Assembly: GCF_900092135.1 (NCBI RefSeq)
Contig: NZ_FMYF01000001.1
Location: forward strand, 124,001 to 188,000
From: Raineyella antarctica
GTDB taxonomy: Bacteria > Actinomycetota > Actinomycetes > Propionibacteriales > Propionibacteriaceae
Reading direction: 5' to 3'
DNA: 64,000 nt
The notes beneath the pieces are model-generated. The model was not told the DNA's origin and did not search any database. It worked only from the letters and a program-made list of their open reading frames with translations. A program made the position numbers and the translations under genes. Below, one piece after another: positions 1 through 6,914 of this stretch (positions are counted from its first letter, which is position 1; the number at the start of each line of letters is the position of its first letter).

Positions 1-758
1 CCCGCCCGGACTCCACCATCTACGGCCGGTCGGTGCACGAGGCTCGCGTCGAGGTCGGCCGCGCCCTGGCCCGTGAGCACCCGGTCGAGGCCGACCTGGT
101 GATGCCGGTGCCGGCGTCCGGTGTCCCGGCGGCGATCGGGTACGCCCAGGAGTCCGGTATCCGCTATGCCGAGGGCCTGGTCAAGAACAACTACGTGGGC
201 CGGACGTTCATCCAACCGTCCCAGACGATCCGCCAGCTCGGCATCCGGCTGAAGCTGAACCCGTTGCGTCATGTGATCGAGGGCAAGCGGCTCGTCGTCG
301 TGGACGACTCGATCGTCCGCGGCAACACCCAGCGGGCCCTGATCCGGATGCTCCGGGAGGCCGGGGCGGCCGAGGTGCACGTCCGGATCTCCTCCCCGCC
401 GGTGCGCTGGCCCTGTTTCTACGGCATCGACTTCTCCACCCGCGCCGAGCTGATCGCCTCCGGGCTGGCCGTGGAGGACATCTGCCGCTCGATCGGTGCC
501 GACACGCTCGGCTACGTGAGCCTGGACGGTCTGGTCGCCGCGACCGAGCGGCCCAAGGAAAGCCTCTGCCGGGCCTGCTTCGACGGGGTCTACCCGATCG
601 AGCCGCCGCCACATGCGCTCGAGCTGTTCGGCCAGGACTTCGGGGTCTCCCCGAACCAGCCGCCGCTGCTGATCGATCCCGACGACGTGCACCACACGTT
701 CACCACCGACCCGGCCCTGCACGGCGTGCAGCTCGCCGACGACCGACCGGAGGCCTGA
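1..758 (+). CDS. purF: Amidophosphoribosyltransferase, C-terminal part (5' truncated by window)
   Basis: This is the C-terminal half of glutamine PRPP amidotransferase, the first committed enzyme of purine synthesis, which makes phosphoribosylamine in the cytoplasm. The frame is open from base 3, where RPDSTIYGRSVHEAR can be read, so the glutaminase domain lies upstream of the window. The PRPP-binding loop VVVDDSIVRGNT lies near bases 294-330, and the conserved segment SSPPVRWPCFYGID follows. The TGA stop overlaps the purM start by one base (TGATG), which implies translational coupling. The adjacent purM confirms the identification. Nothing looks broken apart from the window edge. Confidence 0.95.
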   Translation, partial: RPDSTIYGRSVHEARVEVGRALAREHPVEADLVMPVPASGVPAAIGYAQESGIRYAEGLVKNNYVGRTFIQPSQTIRQLGIRLKLNPLRHVIEGKRLVVVDDSIVRGNTQRALIRMLREAGAAEVHVRISSPPVRWPCFYGIDFSTRAELIASGLAVEDICRSIGADTLGYVSLDGLVAATERPKESLCRACFDGVYPIEPPPHALELFGQDFGVSPNQPPLLIDPDDVHHTFTTDPALHGVQLADDRPEA

Positions 759-1858
759 TGAGCCAGGAGCCGACCCAGAGCGACGTCATCGAGACGTCGG
801 CCCCCAGCGCGTACGCCGCCGCCGGCGTCGACATCGAGGCGGGGGACCGTGCCGTGGAACTGATGAAGGGCTCGGTCGCGGCGACGCACCGCCCTGAGGT
901 CCTCGGCGGGCTGGGCGGGTTCGCGGGCTTCTTCGACGCCTCGGCGCTGGCCGGCTATCGTCGCCCGGTGCTGGCCACCTCCACCGACGGCGTCGGCACC
1001 AAGGTTGCGATCGCCCAGGCGATGGACCGGCACGACACGATCGGCCAGGACCTGATCGGCATGCTCGTCGACGACCTGGTCGTCGTCGGCGCCGAGCCGC
1101 TGTTCGTCACCGACTACATCTCCTGCGGGAAGGTCGTGCCCGAGCGGATCGCCGCGATCGTCCGGGGCATCGCCAAGGGTTGTGAGATCGCCGGCGCGGC
1201 ACTGCTGGGCGGCGAGACCGCCGAGCACCCCGGCCTGCTCGCCCCCGACGAGTACGACATCGCGGGTGCCACCACCGGCGTGGTGGAGTACGACCGGATC
1301 CTCGGTGCCGACCGGGTACGACCCGGTGACGTCGCGGTCGCGATGCGCGCCTCCGGCCTGCACTCCAACGGCTACTCACTGGTCCGCCACGTGCTGCTCG
1401 AGCGGGCCGGCTGGGCCCTGGACCGCGAGGTCCCCGAGCTGGGCGGCGCACTCGGTGACGAGCTGCTCGTCCCGACCAGGATCTACGCCAAGGACTGCCT
1501 GGCCCTCGCAGACGCCACCGAGGTGCATGCGATGAGCCACATCACCGGCGGCGGACTGGCCAACAACCTCGCCCGCGTGGTGCCGCGACACCTGACCGTC
1601 CGGATCGACCGGGGCAGCTGGACCCCGCAGCCGATCTTCTCGCTGGTGCAGCAGGTCGGTGGCATCAGCCAGGCAGATATCGAGGCGACGCTGAACATGG
1701 GCGTCGGCATGATCGCCCTGATGCCGGCCGCCTCGGTGGAGGCCGCACTGGCCTCGCTGGCTCGCAGCGGCGTCGAGGCGTGGGTCTGTGGGGACGTCCG
1801 CGACGCCGGTCCCGACGATGGCGGTCGCGTCCTGATGGAGGGCCGACACGCCGGATAG
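758..1858 (+). CDS. purM: Phosphoribosylformylglycinamidine cyclo-ligase (AIR synthetase)
   Basis: PurM closes the imidazole ring, turning FGAM into AIR with ATP, in de novo purine synthesis. The 366-residue length is normal for the family. The N-terminal ATP-binding motif STDGVGTK lies at residues 75-82, followed by GQDLIGMLVDDL and the GGETAEHPG segment near residue 155. The GLHSNGYSLVR signature and the C-terminal MGVGMIAL segment are present. The ATG at 758 overlaps the purF stop, so the two genes are probably one transcript. A DUF3073 gene follows after 144 bases, an arrangement common in actinobacteria. Confidence 0.95.
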   Translation: MSQEPTQSDVIETSAPSAYAAAGVDIEAGDRAVELMKGSVAATHRPEVLGGLGGFAGFFDASALAGYRRPVLATSTDGVGTKVAIAQAMDRHDTIGQDLIGMLVDDLVVVGAEPLFVTDYISCGKVVPERIAAIVRGIAKGCEIAGAALLGGETAEHPGLLAPDEYDIAGATTGVVEYDRILGADRVRPGDVAVAMRASGLHSNGYSLVRHVLLERAGWALDREVPELGGALGDELLVPTRIYAKDCLALADATEVHAMSHITGGGLANNLARVVPRHLTVRIDRGSWTPQPIFSLVQQVGGISQADIEATLNMGVGMIALMPAASVEAALASLARSGVEAWVCGDVRDAGPDDGGRVLMEGRHAG

Positions 1859-1899
1859 GTCGTCTGGTCGCATCGTTGAGCAGTGACCGGGGGAGGACT

Positions 1900-1927
1900 T
1901 TGATTCGTCCCCGGCCTCGGGTAGCCT
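1900..1927 (+). promoter_or_regulatory. Candidate promoter for the DUF3073 gene
   Basis: TTGATT at 1900-1905 and TAGCCT at 1922-1927 are separated by 16 bases in the purM-DUF3073 gap. They resemble a vegetative actinobacterial promoter and would leave a leader of about 70 bases before the ATG at 2003. Assigned by pattern only. Confidence 0.35.
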
Positions 1928-2002
1928 GTGTCTCACGACAGTTACCAGATAAATGCCGCGGCCTAGCCGCAGGCGCTACCAGATGCGAGGGGGTCGACCC
2001 AT

Positions 2003-2242
2003 ATGGGGCGCGGCCGTGCGAAGGCAAAGCAGACCAAGGTTGCTCGTGAGTTGAAGTACCGTCCGATTGACACGGACTTCTCCTCGCTGGAGCGTGAACT
2101 CCGAGGAGGCGATTCCTATCGGAACGACTTCAGGAGTGACTCCCACGACGAGGAGGACGTCCCCGACGCGTACGCGGACCTCGCCGCTCGTTACAACGCC
2201 GACGACGATGACGGGTACGGCGGAATGCGCGCCTCCGGCTGA
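2003..2242 (+). CDS. DUF3073 family small protein
   Basis: This 79-residue protein starts MGRGRAKAKQTKVARELKY, which is the hallmark N-terminus of the actinobacterial DUF3073 family. That basic start is followed by an acidic tail with the segment DEEDVPDAYADLAARYN and a run of aspartates. The function is unknown. The basic-then-acidic layout suggests nucleic acid or ribosome contact, but that is inference. The ATG at 2003 is preceded by GAGGGGG, a good ribosome binding site. Its position directly after purM is conserved in many actinobacteria. A strong hairpin follows at 2293-2329, so it probably ends its transcript. Confidence 0.85.
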   Translation: MGRGRAKAKQTKVARELKYRPIDTDFSSLERELRGGDSYRNDFRSDSHDEEDVPDAYADLAARYNADDDDGYGGMRASG

Positions 2243-2292
2243 TCCTCGCCGGCCCCACGTTCGCCGTTGAGGCGTTCCGGCTTTCCTGATGG

Positions 2293-2329
2293 CACCAGCG
2301 GTGTGCGACCTGGTCGTATGCCGCTGGTG
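2293..2329 (+). terminator. Long hairpin after the DUF3073 gene
   Basis: CACCAGCGG at 2293-2301 pairs with CCGCTGGTG at 2321-2329, and CGACC pairs with GGTCG inside the loop. There is no clear T-run, so this is a GC-type terminator or processing hairpin. Two copies of TCTCCATGGG follow it. Confidence 0.6.
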
Positions 2330-2393
2330 TCTCCATGGGTGCTGGTCTCTCCATGGGTTGAGCCGGACCCTGTTCACCCGGTGGGGCGGTCGC

Positions 2394-2399
2394 TAGCCT
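2394..2399 (+). promoter_or_regulatory. -10 box TAGCCT of a leaderless start
   Basis: TAGCCT ends six bases before the GTG at 2406. The expected transcription start then coincides with the start codon, and no Shine-Dalgarno sequence is present. Confidence 0.5.
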
Positions 2400-2405
2400 G
2401 ACGGG

Positions 2406-3464
2406 GTGAGCTCCATCGCCTGGCGTCCCGACATCCTGGACGGTTTCTCCTGCACCGATCTTCCGTTGCCGGTGGAGCTGCTGGACCCCACGGAGACCTC
2501 GACGTCGATCGGTGCCGTCCTCGTCCGCCGGGACCGGGCCCGACCGGTGCCGGACTGGGCGGCCCCACCACAGGGCCCCATCCAGGAGGCCTCCGGTGGG
2601 TGGTCCACCGGGGAGGGTCCGACGGCGGGGACCTCGCGGCGACCGGCGGTGCTCTACGTGCACGGCTGGAGCGACTACTTCTTCCAGAAGCACCTGGGTG
2701 ACTTCTGGGCAGGGCTCGGCCACGACTTCTACGCGGTCGACCTGCGTCGGTACGGTCGCGCGCTGCGGCAGGGGCAGCTCCTCGGCTACATCACCGACCT
2801 CGCTGACTACTCCCGGGAGATCGACGCAGCCGTCGCGGTGATGCATGCCGACGGCCACGACGAGCTCGTGCTGATGGCCCACTCCACCGGCGGCCTCACC
2901 GGGGCGCTGTACGCGGACACCCACCCGGGCGTCTTCTCCGCCGTCGTACTCAACTCGCCCTGGCTGGCGCTCAGCGGCAACACCGTGCTCAGCCAGATGG
3001 TCTCGCTGCTCGTCGCCGGCGCGGGCAAGATGGCCCCCACGGCGGTGATCCGGATGTCCGACCCGGGCTTCTACCGGCGCTCCGTACTGAAGGCCGAGGG
3101 CGGCGAGTGGAACTTCGACCCGTCGTGGAAGTCCTCCCCCCAGGCCCAGATCCGGCTCGGCTGGGGCCGTGCCATCGTCCGCGGCCACGAACGTGTCGCG
3201 GCCGGCCTGCACATCGACGCGCCCGTCCTGGTGCTGTGCTCCCAGCGCTCCTACGCCGGCACGACCTGGGCGGAGGAGATGACCCGAGCCGACATCGTCC
3301 TGGACGCCTCCGCGATCGCCCACCGGGCGGTCGACCTGGGGCGCCTGGTGACCGTGGCGCGGATCACCGATGGCCTGCACGACCTGGCCCTCTCACCTGA
3401 GCCCGTGCGGCGAGAGTTCTTCAGGACGGTTGGGACGTGGGTGGCCTCCTACTGTGGCCTGTGA
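2406..3464 (+). CDS. Alpha/beta hydrolase
   Basis: This 352-residue predicted cytoplasmic serine hydrolase has the nucleophile elbow MAHSTGG with Ser160. YVHGWSDYFF at residues 84-93 looks like the oxyanion-hole strand, and GLHDL near residue 325 supplies a likely catalytic His. There is no signal peptide. The fold resembles lysophospholipase or monoacylglycerol-lipase-like proteins, but the substrate is not readable from sequence. The GTG start is chosen because TAGCCT lies six bases upstream, as expected for a leaderless gene. The NADH dehydrogenase gene follows after 12 bases with its own possible -10 box. Confidence 0.8.
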   Translation: MSSIAWRPDILDGFSCTDLPLPVELLDPTETSTSIGAVLVRRDRARPVPDWAAPPQGPIQEASGGWSTGEGPTAGTSRRPAVLYVHGWSDYFFQKHLGDFWAGLGHDFYAVDLRRYGRALRQGQLLGYITDLADYSREIDAAVAVMHADGHDELVLMAHSTGGLTGALYADTHPGVFSAVVLNSPWLALSGNTVLSQMVSLLVAGAGKMAPTAVIRMSDPGFYRRSVLKAEGGEWNFDPSWKSSPQAQIRLGWGRAIVRGHERVAAGLHIDAPVLVLCSQRSYAGTTWAEEMTRADIVLDASAIAHRAVDLGRLVTVARITDGLHDLALSPEPVRREFFRTVGTWVASYCGL

Positions 3465-3470
3465 CACGAT
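3465..3470 (+). promoter_or_regulatory. Possible leaderless -10 box CACGAT
   Basis: CACGAT ends six bases before the GTG at 3477. It is weaker than the TANNNT boxes in this window. GAAGGA directly abuts the GTG, too close to act as a normal ribosome binding site. Confidence 0.3.
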
Positions 3471-3476
3471 GAAGGA

Positions 3477-4784
3477 GTGAATCAAGGGCCTCATGTCGTT
3501 GTTGTCGGTGCCGGCTTCGCGGGCATCCAGACCGCCAGGAAACTGGCCGATCTGGGTTGTCGCGTCACCTTGGTCGACAAGCATCCGTACAACACGTTCC
3601 AGCCGTTGCTGTACCAGGTGGCCACCGGAGGGCTGAACCCCGGCGACGTCACGTACTCGCTGCGAAACTTCGCCGGCAAGCACCACGGCGTACGTTTCAC
3701 CTGCGGGACGGTCACCCGGGTCGATCCCGACACGCGTACCGTCCAGCTCGAGGACGGGCGCGAGCTGCAGTACGACTACCTGACCATCGGCGTCGGCGTC
3801 ACGGCGAACTTCTTCGGCCTCCCCGGGGTGCAGGAGCACGCGCTGCCGATGTACACCCGCGCGCAGGCGATCGCCAGCCGCGACGCGGTGTTCGGCCAGC
3901 TGGAGCACTACGCCGCGCTGTCGGAGGAGGAGCGCCGGGAGGACCTCAACATCGTGGTGGTCGGCGGCGGCGCCACCGGCGTGGAGATGGCCGGCTCGCT
4001 GGCCGAGATGCGCTCGACCGGTGTCCCGAACATGTACCCCGAGCTGGACCGCAAGAAGATCAAGGTCCACCTGATCGAGGCCGGACCGGTGCTGCTGGCC
4101 CCCTTCAGCCATCGGCTGCAGGAGTACACCTACGACGAGATGGTCAAGCGCGACGTCGACGTACGCCTCAACACCTCGGTCGCCGAGATCAGCGACGGCC
4201 GGGTCGCCCTGAAGGGCGGCGACGAGATCGAGAGCGACATCGTGATCTGGGCCGCCGGCGTCGGTGCGTACGGGTGGATCAGGGAACTGGGCTTCGAGCA
4301 GGGTCGCGGTGGCCGCATCGTCGTCGACAACATGCTGCGGGTGAAGGGCCACGAGCGGATCTTCGCCGCGGGCGACTGCTCGATCATCGAGGACCAGCCG
4401 CTGCCGCAGCTGGCCCAGCCGGCCATGCAGATGGGCGTGCACATTGCCGAGCAGATCGCCGCCCACGCGCGCGGGGAGCAGCTGAGCGCGTTCGAGTACT
4501 GGGACAAGGGCACGATGGCGACGATCGGCCGCAACGCCGCGGTCGCCGAGATCGCGGTGCCGGGCCGCAGCAAGGCGCTCGACTTCACCGGCTTCATCGC
4601 CTGGCTGATGTGGGTCGGCGTGCACCTGTTCATGCTGCTGGGCGGGCGCAACCGTGTCGGCGCGATGATCAACCTGGGCTTCCGCTACATCGCCTGGGGA
4701 TCGAACACCTGGAACATCGTCGGCGACCTGAAGTCCCCGGGCCGCGCCCGGCGGATGGCCGTCGAGAGCGAGCAGGAGCGCTAG
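3477..4784 (+). CDS. ndh: Type II NADH dehydrogenase (NAD(P)/FAD-dependent oxidoreductase)
   Basis: This 435-residue flavoprotein would oxidise NADH and reduce menaquinone at the inner face of the membrane without pumping protons. The N-terminal FAD Rossmann motif VVVGAGFAGIQ lies at residues 8-18, and a second NADH-binding motif VVGGGATGVEMAG lies near residue 162. The FAD-binding FAAGDCS segment is near residue 300. The C-terminal AWLMWVGVHLFMLLGGRNR stretch is the hydrophobic or amphipathic anchor typical of NDH-2. It begins with GTG. It converges with the fructosamine-kinase-like gene, with only four bases between them and no visible terminator. Confidence 0.9.
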   Translation: MNQGPHVVVVGAGFAGIQTARKLADLGCRVTLVDKHPYNTFQPLLYQVATGGLNPGDVTYSLRNFAGKHHGVRFTCGTVTRVDPDTRTVQLEDGRELQYDYLTIGVGVTANFFGLPGVQEHALPMYTRAQAIASRDAVFGQLEHYAALSEEERREDLNIVVVGGGATGVEMAGSLAEMRSTGVPNMYPELDRKKIKVHLIEAGPVLLAPFSHRLQEYTYDEMVKRDVDVRLNTSVAEISDGRVALKGGDEIESDIVIWAAGVGAYGWIRELGFEQGRGGRIVVDNMLRVKGHERIFAAGDCSIIEDQPLPQLAQPAMQMGVHIAEQIAAHARGEQLSAFEYWDKGTMATIGRNAAVAEIAVPGRSKALDFTGFIAWLMWVGVHLFMLLGGRNRVGAMINLGFRYIAWGSNTWNIVGDLKSPGRARRMAVESEQER

Positions 4785-4788
4785 GACC

Positions 4789-5553
4789 TCAGAGGTACCG
4801 CTCGGCGGCGCGGACGGCCTGCGTGCCGTACGCCGCCGAGTGGGTGACCGAGTGCACCAGCAGCGGGTAGAGCTGGTGCAGCGGGACCAGTCCCCGCCAG
4901 CCGGGCTCGAGGCGGGCGCTCTCGGCGTACGCGTCCAGGATGGCCTCGATGTGCGGGGCACCGAACAGGGACAGCATGGCCAGGTCGGTCAGGCCGTGGC
5001 CGCCGTGCGCGGACGGGTCGATCATCACCACGCCCTTCGGGGACCACAGGATGTTCCCGGCCCACAGGTCGCCGTGGATCCGGGCAGGCGGGCGGCCGTC
5101 GTCGAACACGCCGTCGGCGATCCGGCTGGCGATCCGCTCGATCGTCCGCAGCCCGGAGGTATCCAGGTTACCCACCGAGTGGGCGGCCTGGGCGTACGGC
5201 AGCAGCCGCTGCTCGGCGTAGAAGACGCCCCAGCTCTCCTCGGGGACCAGCGACATCTCCTGGGCGCCGATGTACCCGTCGCCTTCCCAGCCGTCCGGGC
5301 CCTGGCCGAAGGCGGCCGCGCCGGCGGCGTGGGTCCGGGCCAGGGCATGGCCGAAGGCCTCGGCAGCAGCCAGTGAGGGGCGGGCGTTGACGACGTTGTC
5401 GAGGATGATCCTGCCCTCCTCGACCGAGCGCACCCGGACGACCTGGGCAGCGCCGGCGCCGGCTGCCGCGAGCCACCGCAGACCGGCTGCCTCGACCTCG
5501 AAGTAACCCTCCGGGGCGGTCCGGGATTCCTTGGTGAACGTTTCGTGCGCCAT
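4789..5553 (-). CDS. Fructosamine kinase family protein
   Basis: This 254-residue protein belongs to the fructosamine/ketosamine-3-kinase family, which phosphorylates sugar-amine (Amadori) adducts so that they fall apart and deglycate proteins or metabolites. The kinase motif HGDLWAGN lies at residues 160-167, with Asp162 as the likely catalytic base, and the metal-binding IDPSAHGGHG lies at residues 178-187. GDGYIGAQEM near residue 91 matches the family's conserved segment. It is slightly shorter than typical members of about 290 residues. The ATG is leaderless by the TAGAAT rule. The true substrate is unproven. Confidence 0.85.
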   Translation of the reverse strand: MAHETFTKESRTAPEGYFEVEAAGLRWLAAAGAGAAQVVRVRSVEEGRIILDNVVNARPSLAAAEAFGHALARTHAAGAAAFGQGPDGWEGDGYIGAQEMSLVPEESWGVFYAEQRLLPYAQAAHSVGNLDTSGLRTIERIASRIADGVFDDGRPPARIHGDLWAGNILWSPKGVVMIDPSAHGGHGLTDLAMLSLFGAPHIEAILDAYAESARLEPGWRGLVPLHQLYPLLVHSVTHSAAYGTQAVRAAERYL

Positions 5554-5559
5554 GGTCGG

Positions 5560-5565
5560 ATTCTA
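5560..5565 (-). promoter_or_regulatory. -10 box TAGAAT of a leaderless start
   Basis: Read on the minus strand, TAGAAT lies six bases before the ATG whose first base is 5553. This is one of the clearest leaderless promoters in the window. Confidence 0.55.
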
Positions 5566-5693
5566 GTCGGAGAATCCGTCATCTCCTACACGCCCCGTAG
5601 TCCGGATGTGCGCCGGAGCCGGCGCTCGGGTGGCATTGGAGCGGCGTGCTGGAGACGTGGCTCGGGCGTCTTCGAGGGAGGGGTGCGCAGGCA

Positions 5694-5723
5694 AGCAAGA
5701 AGGGCCGCACCGTGGTGCGACCC
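5694..5723 (-). terminator. Rho-independent terminator after tRNA-Phe
   Basis: On the minus strand GGGTCGCACC and GGTGCGGCCC form a ten-pair stem with one mismatch and a two-base loop at 5702-5723. TTCTTGC follows. It lies just downstream of tRNA-Phe. Confidence 0.75.
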
Positions 5724-5728
5724 TCTCG

Positions 5729-5805
5729 TGGTGGCCAGGACCGGGATCGAACCGGTGACCTTTCACTTTTCAGGCGAACGCTGCTACCAGCTGAGCTACC
5801 TGGCC
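5729..5805 (-). tRNA. tRNA-Phe (anticodon GAA)
   Basis: The minus-strand sequence begins GGCCAGGTAGCTCAGC and folds as a cloverleaf. The acceptor GGCCAGG pairs with CCTGGCC, the anticodon arm is TTCGC-CTGAAAA-GTGAA with anticodon GAA, and the T arm is ACCGG-TTCGATC-CCGGT. CCA is encoded at the 3' end. The D stem has one C-C mismatch beside its loop. It lies downstream of tRNA-Asp in the same orientation with a 63-base spacer, so the two are probably co-transcribed. Confidence 0.95.
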
Positions 5806-5868
5806 AGAAGGCGAAGCCTCCAATACAAAAACGGTGACACGAGCGACTCGTTCGTCTCACCGTCCTCG

Positions 5869-5942
5869 CGACCCCGACGGGACTCGAACCCGCGACCTCC
5901 GCCGTGACAGGGCGGCGCGCTAACCAACTGCGCTACGGGGCC
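5869..5942 (-). tRNA. tRNA-Asp (anticodon GTC)
   Basis: The minus-strand sequence begins GGCCCCGTAGCGCAGTTGG. The acceptor GGCCCCG pairs with CGGGGTC, including one G-T pair. The anticodon arm is CCGCC-CTGTCAC-GGCGG with anticodon GTC, and the T arm is CGCGG-GTTCGAG-TCCCG-like. The discriminator is G and no CCA is encoded, unlike the neighbouring tRNA-Phe. Confidence 0.95.
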
Positions 5943-6001
5943 AATCAGTCTCCGGGAACCAGTTCCTGAGTGACCTTGCCGCCGTTTCCGGCAGCTCGAG
6001 A

Positions 6002-6031
6002 ACTATAACGCACCTCGGATCCAAATGTGAA
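6002..6031 (-). promoter_or_regulatory. Candidate promoter for tRNA-Asp/tRNA-Phe
   Basis: On the minus strand TTCACA at 6031-6026 and TATAGT at 6007-6002 are 18 bases apart. The implied start lies about 50 bases before tRNA-Asp, and the boxes are close to the vegetative consensus. Confidence 0.5.
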
Positions 6032-6210
6032 ATCGGGGGGTCCGGAGGCCGTCCGAGGGTCCCCGATCCACGCAACGACGACGATCGGGCGGTCCCGGTG
6101 GTCGTTCCACATCCCGAGCAGGGGCGTCGGGGCACCCCCTTCGGGCACGTCAGGATGCCCGCCCGGATGACCCCCGGGTACCTTCCCGGATGCCGGGACC
6201 GGACCGCACG

Positions 6211-6241
6211 TTGCACGGTCCGGTCCTCGGCCCGGTATCGT
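6211..6241 (+). promoter_or_regulatory. Candidate promoter for the 183-residue protein gene
   Basis: TTGCAC at 6211-6216 and TATCGT at 6236-6241 are 19 bases apart. The predicted leader of about 45 bases contains the ribosome binding site AGAGGGAGA. Confidence 0.45.
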
Positions 6242-6292
6242 CGTCCCCACAGCATGACGCGCGCCTCTCGGCGGCAGAGGGAGAACGGATCG

Positions 6293-6844
6293 ATGACGAT
6301 GACCGGATCTTGGATCTACACCCAAGGAGCGCCCAGCGGTCGGTGGGCGAACATCTCCCTGCTAGGGATCGATGACGCGGGTGGTATGCCCACCGCCGAG
6401 TGGAACAACCTGACCACCGGCTCCGGCCTCCTGCTGTTCCCCGACGGGAAGTGGAACCAGGGTGGCCGCTTCCACCTGTTCTACAAGTCGGCCGGTGGCC
6501 AGGGCGCTCCCCAGGTCGACGTCCTGCTCGACCCGGCGGTCCCCACCTACCCGGCCAGCCCCACGGCCTGGCAGGGCGTCTTCCGACGCTGCGTCGACTA
6601 CGTCAACCAGCTGGTGGACGGCGAGGTCGTCGTCCTGGAGGAGTTCGCCCAGAAGTGGCGTACCGAGGTCGATGCCCGTGAGGCCGCCGAGGCCGAGGCG
6701 CTGGCGGCCCTGGAGCAGCCCAACCTGGAGGACACCGTCCGCCGGGCCGCGGAGAGCGCCAAGGCGCGCCTCAACGACATCCGTACCCGTCGCGTGGAGG
6801 AGCGCCAGGCGCGCGAGTCCGCCGTGGGCATCTCCGCCGAGTGA
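6293..6844 (+). CDS. Conserved hypothetical protein, function unknown
   Basis: I do not recognise the family of this 183-residue cytoplasmic protein. The first 110 residues look like a compact globular domain rich in Gly, Trp and Phe, including WIYTQGAPSGRWANISLLG and a FPDGKWNQGGRFHLFYKS stretch. The remainder, from EEFAQKWRTEVDAREAAE onward, is strongly charged and probably a long helix or coiled coil. There is no signal peptide or membrane segment. The ATG at 6293 is preferred because AGAGGGAGA sits eight bases upstream. An in-frame ATG at 6254 would add 13 residues. A strong bidirectional terminator follows, so it is probably monocistronic. Confidence 0.75.
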   Translation: MTMTGSWIYTQGAPSGRWANISLLGIDDAGGMPTAEWNNLTTGSGLLLFPDGKWNQGGRFHLFYKSAGGQGAPQVDVLLDPAVPTYPASPTAWQGVFRRCVDYVNQLVDGEVVVLEEFAQKWRTEVDAREAAEAEALAALEQPNLEDTVRRAAESAKARLNDIRTRRVEERQARESAVGISAE

Positions 6845-6870
6845 CCAGAGGCCCTCGGGCCACGTACGCC

Positions 6871-6910
6871 GCAGCGGCCCCGACCACCGATGGGTGGCCG
6901 GGGCCGCTGC
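6871..6910. terminator. Bidirectional terminator hairpin
   Basis: GCAGCGGCCCCG at 6871-6882 pairs with CGGGGCCGCTGC at 6899-6910, with a further inner CCACC/GGTGG pairing. It lies between two convergent genes and can serve both. T-runs are weak on both strands. Confidence 0.75.
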
Positions 6911-6914
6911 GCGT

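Larger units (their letters stand above)
5943..6292. other. Gene-free region between the divergent tRNA pair and the 183-residue protein
   Basis: These 350 bases contain no credible gene. They hold a candidate minus-strand promoter for the tRNAs at 6002-6031, a candidate plus-strand promoter at 6211-6241, and a ribosome binding site at 6276-6284. Nothing else could be assigned. Confidence 0.6.

Noticed and set aside
5806-5868. A small RNA gene or terminator between the two tRNA genes
   Set aside because: A weak imperfect hairpin can be drawn, but it lacks a T-run and is most simply a processing spacer.
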